DNA of 64,000 bases from Proales similis (taxonomy: Eukaryota > Rotifera > Eurotatoria > Ploima > Proalidae), in the NCBI GenBank assembly GCA_019059635.1, contig JAGVRJ010000006.1, positions 682,001 to 746,000 of the forward strand, in the 5' to 3' direction. Every line of letters begins with the position of its first letter. Positions within the stretch are counted from its first letter, which is position 1. Shown here in pieces: positions 56,201-64,000 of this stretch. Both the position numbers and the translations under genes were made by a program. The notes under the pieces are model-generated. The model ran no database searches. It was not told the origin of the DNA and saw only the letters and a program-made list of their open reading frames with translations.

Positions 56201-57844
56201 ATGAATGAAACCCGACGACTAGAAACGGATGTTGGAAATACAAAAAAGCTAAACCCGATGAAAACAAGCCAGGTGATGGACAATAATAACAATCATTTTA
56301 ATAGTAAGGGCTTTAGCTCGATTGCTCTGGGTTTTCTAAATTGAATTAAGCGTTCTAAAGCCAAAAAGAGTCTCAAGCACGACCTGGCCACAAAGCAGGA
56401 GAGCAAAGGCTGGAATATAAGGTCTTCGATTTACTCAAAGCAAACATGCAATCCGGTAAGGCGGATGATAGAACAAATGAAAATGGAACCCAACCCAAAC
56501 TTGCCGGTTATAGCGCTGTCAATTGGCGATCCAACCGTGCTAAGTGAGCTAGGCAAGCCTAGCCAAGTAGTAGATGCAGTTGTGAACTGTATAAAGAGCA
56601 AAGCTGCCGACTCGTACACTCCGTCTTTTGGCACTGAGAGCGCCAGAGCCGCTATTGCTAAGTATGCATCTCGACCCGAACAGCTGGTCTATTCGCCCAA
56701 GGACATTTATTTGACGAACGGATGTTCGCAAGCCATAGACTTGTGCATTACTGTGCTGGCCAATCCAGGCCAAAACATACTTATACCGCGCCCTGGCTTT
56801 TCGATCTACAAGACTCTGTGTGGCAGTTTTGGAATTGAGGTCAAATACTACAATCTTATTGTGAGTAAGAGTCTTGAAACTGCTGACAGTTCCATTTTTA
56901 AAAAGCCAACTTAAGGCGGAGAAAAACTGGGAAATAGATTTAGATGGCCTAGAAAGCTTGATCGACGAGAATACCACAGCGATACTGATAAACAACCCGT
57001 CAAATCCATGTGGAAGTGTTTTCAATCGAAACCATATGCTAGATATCCTAGCGATAGCCGAGCGTCATAATCTTCCAATAATTGCCGACGAAGTTTATGG
57101 AGACATGGTAAGAGCAAAATGAAAGCTTGGCAATTGCTCAGATGAGAACTTGAGTCTGAAGGTTTTCCCCGGCAACGAGTTTTATTACTTTTCAGAGCTG
57201 ACGCGCGATGTTCCAGTTCTATCGTGCAATTCCCTTTCAAAGCGTTTTATTCTGCCCGGCTGGCGCTTTGGGTGGGTGGCTCTTCACGACCCAAATGGCC
57301 ATTTAGATGAAGTGAGAACAGGTCTTAACGATTTGACAACTCGCATTCTCGGCCCAAACTCTCTAGTTCAAGCTGCCTTGCCGCAAATATTGGAGTCAAC
57401 TCCACAATCATATTACGATGAGGTTATGCACAAGCTCAAGGTTAGATAAAAGATCGTCGGCTGTTGTTCGCTCAATAATCTGATGCCGTCTGACAGACCA
57501 ATGCTGAAATTGTCTACGAGAAAATGAGTCGCTTGCCAGGAATAGTGCCCAGGAAGAGCTCAGGAGCAATGTATCTTATGCTCGGGCTTGAGTTATCTCA
57601 TTTCCCGGATATTCAAGACGATTTGGACTTTGCCCAAAAGCTGTTTCAGGAGCAGTCTGTATTCTGTCTACCGGCATCGGTAAATATCAACACGTCTGTC
57701 ACGATTTTCTTCTCAATCAAACGTTCAACGTTAAAGATATTCGAGTGCCCCAACTACATTCGAATCGTAGTGACGATGAAAAAAGAAAGCATAACGGAAG
57801 CTTGTAACCGCATCGAAAACTTTGTCCTTGCTCACTACAAATAG
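56201..57844 (+). CDS. TAT: Tyrosine aminotransferase
   Basis: PLP-dependent enzyme converting tyrosine and 2-oxoglutarate to 4-hydroxyphenylpyruvate and glutamate, the first step of tyrosine catabolism. Six exons: 56201-56303, 56361-56860, 56916-57107, 57162-57440, 57497-57679, 57737-57844; 454 aa, the same as human TAT. Signatures: [83 protein letters not shown] (cofactor Asp and Tyr), [15 protein letters not shown] with the PLP Lys, [12 protein letters not shown] and CPNYIRIVV. Exon 1 is the uncertain part: the splice (56304-56360, 57 bp) fits phase and length, but the start could be the Met at 56066, 56201 or a later one. Confidence 0.92.
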
Positions 57845-60088
57845 ACCCTTGCTCTGTATTCAGAGTCCTAGCAGATTTACGACCGAACTTGGATTGTGAT
57901 CTGATCGAATTTGAAAAGGGTTATTTTAGGCTCAACAGCGCTATTTAGACTTTTAAGGTCCCTTCTTTCTTCATGCTTTAACCAATCTTAGCGGGCATTG
58001 TTTTCAGCTCAGTGATACAATGAATGAATGAATAAATCGATTTACTATGACTAACAAGAGTATTGATACACTTGATCATTCGATGATTACCAATTCTGCT
58101 GGTTGCTTGTAATTTGCAGATTATGATTTTGGTGACCAGGATCGAGAGCGCACACTCGACACACAACGTGGAAAGGGTCTTAGAGGCTGATCTAAGACAC
58201 TTGCGAGATGGGCGCCTAAGATACTATATACCAGCGGCTAATTCGCGCTCTAAGGATGTAAATGAAATGCCCGCGTTTGTCTCATTTGCATGCGACGGTC
58301 ACTAGATAAGGTTGATAGACAAGTAATAGCATCGACTTAACGAGGCAAATAATTGAATTCTCAGTTATTAACGCTCATTTAATTAGTTCTATAAGTGCTA
58401 ATTATGGAGCGGAGGTCTTGCGAGAAGATCATGTTTTATTCTAGCATTGGATAACGAGATTTGTCCACTTGCTGACGGTTCCTAATCAAAATTGCATGAT
58501 GTCGAAGAATTATTCTTTAGGCCAGTAACAAGTAATTTAGTTTATATTCCGGCGGCTACTAGTAGCTAGTAATTTAACTCTTCACACGTGAGCTCAGCAG
58601 AATCCCGAGTGCATGGCTATTCTCAAACGTGTCATGGTGTACTTGTGCCGCTGCTTTATTTCTCATTGAGTTAATTAAATTGGACTTTGAATCGTGTGGA
58701 TGCGGCTCTTCTAATCAAATGAGCCGGGCTAGTCGCTACACTTGCTAATCAAATAAACTGACGCAATGAGGCACTTGTTTGCTTCTTAGTACGTTAATCA
58801 TTCGGCCAGAGAGTGTTTTCTATTAAATACTAGGCCGCAGCCGGAACTTAAAAACTTTCATTTGCATACACCCTACTTTCAAGGAGCTCGATTAGGCGCA
58901 GAGAAAATCTCCTCCTAAAACGGATATAAATCGATCGATCCTCCCCACGGGTTACGCGTTCATTATTGAGCTCAGCCGCCTGCTGGCCGCTTTTACGCGT
59001 TTTTTTAATTAAATAAAAATAGCCTGACAATGATGCCTAAGCGAAAGCTTCGGAAGCCATGCATGCCATGCCGAGCACTCATAACGGTGAGACCATTCAG
59101 ACGCCTTCAAGCCGTGTTAATGATTATTTGAACGAGAATGGATCATTCGAGTATTTCGGTGACGCTTCCAATTGAGAAAAAAGACCCAAAACCGCAAGCC
59201 GGCTCTATTCGATAATTTCGTTCGAGTAGAACAAGTCGAACAAACACTGCTTTGAACATTTGAGAAACTCTCAAGAATTTGTCAAGCGAGGCTGATCGCA
59301 AATTGTACTTTCGAACGTCCTCTCAACAGCTTGTTGGTTTCAAAACTCTAATTATGCTTCTTACCATCCGTTAGCCTTATCGGCTCAATATTAGCGCGCT
59401 CACTAGTCACTATTATGGCAGTCTATTTTTCACATTATGGCTCGAGCAGTTTTCTTATTTCAAAGCTGACAAGCCGTCAGCAATTATTTAAAATTCTGTT
59501 TTTGATAGCATTACTTCCGAAATGCATCAGAATAGGGCTCGCGCTTAAATCGTAAATCAAAACCAAATATTTAAGCCTAAAGATTGAGTGCTTCCTTATT
59601 GATCGGAAATGATTTATTTCATTTTTCTTTGATCCCTCGACCGAGACAGGACCGGTCTTTTTAAGTGCATGTCATAGAGGGCGAGAAAATATTTATTAAG
59701 AAAGCGAGAAGGCTTGTGCATTTCTATTAAAATGCCAGCCAACGAGCGAATGATAAACATACACGATTGGCAAAAGTCGTTACATTGACACATATTGATA
59801 AAAGCCAACGACAACCAGTAGGAATAACAGAATATAATTAGAAGTGAGCGGATCCATCCGCTGTCGGCTAGCATTTCAAATTAAGGCAAGGCACGCTTTC
59901 TTGGTCTATTTTTAATCAAAGAGAATCAAGCGGGCCTATGCTGCACGTCATTTCCATGCTCATTTCCTAGTTTTTCAAATCTCTCTGTCTTTAACCAATC
60001 CTTTCCCAACTAGAGTCTCTTTTGAATCTCGAGATTTTCATTCCAACAAGAGTGATGAAATGGTCAAATTCAAATCAGCGCTCGATAC
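57845..60088. other. Large intergenic region TAT - cadherin
   Basis: 2.24 kb, the longest gap in the window. An AATAAA at 58031-58036 could end TAT. The rest is AT-rich with no open frame of protein-like composition, tRNA or repeat that I recognise; it is presumably regulatory sequence for the downstream adhesion gene. Confidence 0.45.
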
Positions 60089-63000
60089 ATGATTGAAGCA
60101 CGCTTACTCTTGTTCATTCTGCTAACGACTGTCGCAGTGGCAGCCGAGTCGTTGGATCAAATTAAGCCGGAGCCAATAAGACTATCGGAGAGAACTCGGA
60201 CTGGAGCAATTTTTACAAACTTGGCCGTTGCCACTCGGTCCAAATATCCAGAGGCAGCACTGTATTCGTGGTTCAATCTCGATGAAACACTTTCCTCGAT
60301 CTTTAAACTTGACGAAAAGACCGGCTCCATAATTGTTTCAAGGGAGCTCAACTTGGAAGAAATATGCCACATGGCCAAGTGCATGGGTGACGGCCATGAG
60401 TGCTTGATTGAGATAACGGCGAAATTAGCCTCGGAAACTCGGCCTGAGCAATACGTGCAACTTGAATTATTTATTTACGACGAGAACGAATTTGCTCCAA
60501 GTTTCGGACGACTGTCTTATGACGTTCAGATGTTCAACGTAACCGAGGAGACAGCTCCGATTCGACTGATGCTCGACAGCGCTGCCAGAGACCAAGACTG
60601 CAGCGACTGGAATTCGATCACATACTCAGTCAGATTAGTCAGAGTTAATAATTTGCCGATCGATCGGCTAACGGGCAAAAGCGAGCTTTCGCTTGCCGCT
60701 TTATTAAACGACTTTAGTGTATATAGTGACTCGACCAACTCAGTGCTCTTTCTACATTCGTCCAAGAGTCTTGATCGGGAATCGATTCAAAATATCGAGC
60801 TTCAAGTAATTGCCGCAGACAGGACTAGTCCAGATCGTCTGACCGACAGTCTAACAGTTGTAATCAATGTGATCGATATAAACGACCACTCGCCCAGATT
60901 CGAGAAAGCCGTTTATGAAATCGAAATACCAGCCAATGTGACGACAAACGATAAACTCTATCAATTCAAAGCTAGTGATCCGGACTTGGGCCTCAATGGT
61001 CGAATAAAATTCAAACTGCCCAAGGAAGTCGAGTCGTATTTTGAGCTCGACTCGAGCACAGGATGGCTAAAGTTTATTGCCAGTCGAGAAGCCTTGTTCG
61101 AAGCAGCGTTTGCAAAAAAGTTCACCATCAAAGCCGAAGATCTGGGCCCTGATCGCAAGTCGAGTCTGGCAATAGTCAAATTAAGCTTGAACGCTGTGGA
61201 AAACGAAGCGCTTCATGTAGAATTGAATTTTTTCGAATTCCCTGCTCTGACAGAACCTTGCTTTTTGAATCGAATCGAACATGATGGAATACTCGAAATT
61301 GAATCCGAACGGACTATATTCTTATCTACCGAGCTGCCATTAAACACTTCAATCGGAGTGGTGCTCGTACACGCCAAGGCCAGTAAAGTAGACGCAAGAG
61401 CTAAAAATGAAGTCGCATTCGAAGAGTCTCCATCGCATGTGGAAAAGTCTTTTGTTGTGGAAAAGTGCTTTGAACAGCGGCATCGTATGGCCGATTTCTA
61501 TTCGCCGGACATTCATTTGAGCTCAAAAATCGACCATTACATGGACAATATTGAAAGCTTTGCGAGATCCAAACAAGTAGACTGCTATTTAGTACGCGCC
61601 ATTCGATCAGACAGATCAAAAGAGAGCAGGATCGAAATAAAGGACTCGAGCGGATCAAGCTTGCTTCTTAGCTTTCGACTTATCTGGCAAACGAAATCGA
61701 TTGTGGCCGGGGCATTGCTCAATTCGTTCGAGTACGATTTTAGATCTTTGGTCGAGCGCAAGACGCTGCTGGTCGAGCTGCCTGAGAACAACTTGGTTCC
61801 TTTAAGGCTTGGTCACATCATGCCTCAGATGTTTGATATCGATGCCAAGCTGGATTCTCAATTTGATTACAAACTACATTCAGCGCCCAACGAATACTTT
61901 GACGAAAATTTAGCTCAACCATTAAAAACTCTGATTGTTTGTTCGGGCAGATTGATTTCATCAATTATAATCGACAACAGGGACGGCAGTGTCACTCTCA
62001 ATAGCAGCCTGGACCGGGAGAGCTGTCCAGAGTTCATGTTTTATGTTCAGATGAGCGACTTGCAACAGCCAATGATGAGCGCTTACATTAGATTCCGAAT
62101 TAAGGTGCGGGATATAAACGACGATCGGCCGGCATTCGAGTTCCATCACTACATTGTTCACGTTCTAGTCGACTCAATTGTCAACATGTCTCATCCCATC
62201 CGAGTCATTGACCACGACGTTGAGTCAAAACTCAATCTAACAGCAAACTCGACAAGCATGCCGAGCTTTGTAAGTGCTCTCAGCTTTACATCTGAGAGAT
62301 GTCTCAATGAATACTTCTATTGTGTGGGCCTGAGTCTGAATCAGAATATTGTGCCAGGCGACTACCTTCCCCAGACTGTCCGGATAAATCTTAACGTCGG
62401 TGAAATTTACGATGAGAGCCAAGCGCATGATTCAGCTCTTGTCGAGTTCATCATTCTTGAACCGCTGCGCTATATTCCCATGATAAATGAGATCAAGTCA
62501 ATAGCGCATGGCGCTGTCTTTATACAAGCAAAAGAAAGCGACAACTTCTTCATCAAGGTGGATCCAGTCAGACTGCGAGTCAAATCTGATGGCTTCATCG
62601 AACTCTTACAGTTCAACAGCTCTTGTGGCCAGAGCCAGGACCGGCCGAACTTGATTATTCTAAACCAGAATGCATTCGAAGTCGAATTCGACGAACAAAG
62701 TTTGTCTCATCGCAAAACTGGCGTTCAGTTCAGAGTGAAAAATTCTCTCTCTCAGTTGGAGGTCAAAAGAGGTATTTTAGAGGCAAGTAGCTCAATCGCT
62801 TCTGTCACAATACGACTTGAGAATCCAACGTCCCGGCAGCTCTATCACGACACTGTGCTCGTATTCGTTTTCACAACCTCAACAGACCTGCCCATGTTTA
62901 TCGAGCTGCAGAAGAACCTTGCCAAAATAGACCAAAACTTCTCGCTTTCCGATTTTCTGGCCGCCTATCAGTCTGAGAGGAGTCTGATATTGAGTAACAA

Positions 63001-63856
63001 GAAGAATGCAAAGAGCATCATCTTCAGGCTTGACGAACCTTACATAGTCGTCGGCATTCTAGTCGGCATCCTTTTTTTGACCATGCTGGCGATGCTGGGC
63101 ATTTCAATAATCTATTCGGTTTCCATATTCCGCAAATCGATACTTAAAATCTCAAGCAAAAAGCGTCGAAGCGATTCTGAAAAAGAAGAAGAGTTTAAGC
63201 ATAAAGCAAGTGCGGGGAGGAAGAGTGGCAAATTTCAAAGTAAAACTGCTGGCGTGCATTCGTCGAGCAGATCGCTGTTTGACGACGATCTGAGGTCCAA
63301 CTCACTCTTAGATAGCCCGATACTGGCGAGAAAACTACTCGAAGTCGGCGATAAAAACGCCTCGGAGAAGTTCATACGAAAATACCATTTGGAATATCTG
63401 CTGGAGACTGACCTTGACTCGAGTCCTTCATTAGTCTATTCAAAGCACTTGAACAGTTTTATGCTTTCTGACGCTTCTAGTTCGTCAGTTGAGCTGGATG
63501 CCGGGCCAACAAGGCAAGATAATAAAAGGCCGCTGTGCAAAGAGAAAACTCTTAGAAATGATAGCACAATCCGATCCGCGTTCAAGGCCAATTTACCGAG
63601 TAAAGTGACCAGTTCGAAAGTGACTACTTATTACAGTACTGATAGCGGCAAGAGAAACAAGCCTAAATTGTCTTTCTCTGACCAAAAGCCAGCCAAGCCA
63701 AAAGGAAGTGCATTAAAAACAAGCATCGGCAACGACACGACGAGCACTAATGGCACAAGTCGTTTGCGGCTGTCTTGTTATGCGCCAGAGAAACAAACTT
63801 GCCTCCAATCGAACAATTCAAGTAACCAAGACGTTTGGCTCCCTAAGGCACCGTAG
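60089..63856 (+). CDS. Divergent cadherin, single exon
   Basis: Type I membrane adhesion protein, 1,255 aa, no introns. Signal peptide MIEARLLLFILLTTVAVAAES. Cadherin repeats are recognisable but degenerate: linker motifs FIYDENEFAPSF, VIDINDHSPRFEKAVYEIEI with following ASDPDLGLNGRIKF, and RDINDDRPAFEFHHYIVHV; LDRES pentads (residues SLDRESIQNIELQV and SLDRESCPEFMF) occur twice. Long stretches between them keep only a faint beta pattern. One transmembrane helix at about 984-1009 (VVGILVGILFLTMLAMLGI), then a basic stop-transfer and a cytoplasmic tail of about 245 aa, Ser/Lys-rich, without catenin motifs. The tail is unrelated in sequence to that of the cadherin at 15631-18378. The stop lies 144 bp before the window end. 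Confidence 0.85.
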   Translation: MIEARLLLFILLTTVAVAAESLDQIKPEPIRLSERTRTGAIFTNLAVATRSKYPEAALYSWFNLDETLSSIFKLDEKTGSIIVSRELNLEEICHMAKCMGDGHECLIEITAKLASETRPEQYVQLELFIYDENEFAPSFGRLSYDVQMFNVTEETAPIRLMLDSAARDQDCSDWNSITYSVRLVRVNNLPIDRLTGKSELSLAALLNDFSVYSDSTNSVLFLHSSKSLDRESIQNIELQVIAADRTSPDRLTDSLTVVINVIDINDHSPRFEKAVYEIEIPANVTTNDKLYQFKASDPDLGLNGRIKFKLPKEVESYFELDSSTGWLKFIASREALFEAAFAKKFTIKAEDLGPDRKSSLAIVKLSLNAVENEALHVELNFFEFPALTEPCFLNRIEHDGILEIESERTIFLSTELPLNTSIGVVLVHAKASKVDARAKNEVAFEESPSHVEKSFVVEKCFEQRHRMADFYSPDIHLSSKIDHYMDNIESFARSKQVDCYLVRAIRSDRSKESRIEIKDSSGSSLLLSFRLIWQTKSIVAGALLNSFEYDFRSLVERKTLLVELPENNLVPLRLGHIMPQMFDIDAKLDSQFDYKLHSAPNEYFDENLAQPLKTLIVCSGRLISSIIIDNRDGSVTLNSSLDRESCPEFMFYVQMSDLQQPMMSAYIRFRIKVRDINDDRPAFEFHHYIVHVLVDSIVNMSHPIRVIDHDVESKLNLTANSTSMPSFVSALSFTSERCLNEYFYCVGLSLNQNIVPGDYLPQTVRINLNVGEIYDESQAHDSALVEFIILEPLRYIPMINEIKSIAHGAVFIQAKESDNFFIKVDPVRLRVKSDGFIELLQFNSSCGQSQDRPNLIILNQNAFEVEFDEQSLSHRKTGVQFRVKNSLSQLEVKRGILEASSSIASVTIRLENPTSRQLYHDTVLVFVFTTSTDLPMFIELQKNLAKIDQNFSLSDFLAAYQSERSLILSNKKNAKSIIFRLDEPYIVVGILVGILFLTMLAMLGISIIYSVSIFRKSILKISSKKRRSDSEKEEEFKHKASAGRKSGKFQSKTAGVHSSSRSLFDDDLRSNSLLDSPILARKLLEVGDKNASEKFIRKYHLEYLLETDLDSSPSLVYSKHLNSFMLSDASSSSVELDAGPTRQDNKRPLCKEKTLRNDSTIRSAFKANLPSKVTSSKVTTYYSTDSGKRNKPKLSFSDQKPAKPKGSALKTSIGNDTTSTNGTSRLRLSCYAPEKQTCLQSNNSSNQDVWLPKAP

Positions 63857-64000
63857 CCAGTCGGTGCTCATTTTCTAAGCCTGTTTATCTTAATTTACAT
63901 GATTTCATGAATTCAGTGCTCAGGTTAACTTTTAAAATTGAACTTTTGTGATCTAGTCAGAAATATTTTCAGTATTCAACTTGAGTCCAGCCAGTTAGCA

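Noticed and set aside
1-64000. tRNA, rRNA, CRISPR or bacterial contamination
   Set aside because: No B-box-type GGTTCGANTCC in tRNA context, no direct-repeat array, and virtually every gene has animal-type introns or orthology, so the window is animal nuclear DNA.

Overview
The window is animal nuclear DNA from a very compact genome. I read 20 complete protein-coding genes, the 3' end of a dynactin gene at the left edge, and one gene-fragment duplicate, roughly one gene per 3 kb. Almost all introns are GT-AG and about 45-70 bp long. A minority are only 29-35 bp, and at least one is GC-AG. Many 3' splice sites read AAG with little pyrimidine tract. Gene content (SHC adaptor, Mediator, Polycomb EED, choline transporter, protocadherin-like cadherins, REDD, ELOVL6, heparan-sulfate sulfotransferase) is bilaterian. 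I cannot name the phylum from the sequence. Exon models below were built by hand from homology, splice signals and phase continuity, and every multi-exon model closes in frame.

Left part (1-24 kb): DCTN1 3' end (+), VPS13 (+, 21 exons, one of 5.9 kb), a heparan-sulfate 3-O-sulfotransferase-like gene (+), a cadherin (-), an SHC adaptor (-) and a PP6 regulatory (SAPS) subunit (-). The last sits head-to-head with MED8.

Middle (24-42 kb): MED8 (+), GTPBP1 (+), the choline transporter (-), the cyclophilin-like PPIL6 (+), a DUF4062/STAND NTPase with a Cys-rich C-terminus (+), ELOVL6 (+), then an inserted segment and ROGDI (-). The insertion lies between the convergent ELOVL6 and ROGDI genes. A ~356 bp block covering their shared 3' ends is present twice as direct repeats. 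Between the copies are about 1.95 kb carrying a secreted Cys-rich/peptidase M15 gene whose catalytic domain is of bacterial type. This is the most unusual locus here.

Right part (42-64 kb): a receptor-like gene with an unusual DOMON - Ser/Thr-rich - SEA - transmembrane - PDZ layout (-), a REDD/DDIT4 homologue (-), EED (-), MPC1 with a 4-nt micro-exon (-), a nucleolin-like two-RRM protein with two acidic tracts (+), tyrosine aminotransferase (+) and a second single-exon cadherin (+).

There is no operon-like functional theme. Neighbours are housekeeping, signalling and surface proteins. Several pairs share short divergent promoters (PPP6R/MED8, MPC1/nucleolin-like) or very short convergent 3' ends (sulfotransferase/cadherin, GTPBP1/choline transporter). 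No tRNA, rRNA, CRISPR or recognisable transposase was seen.
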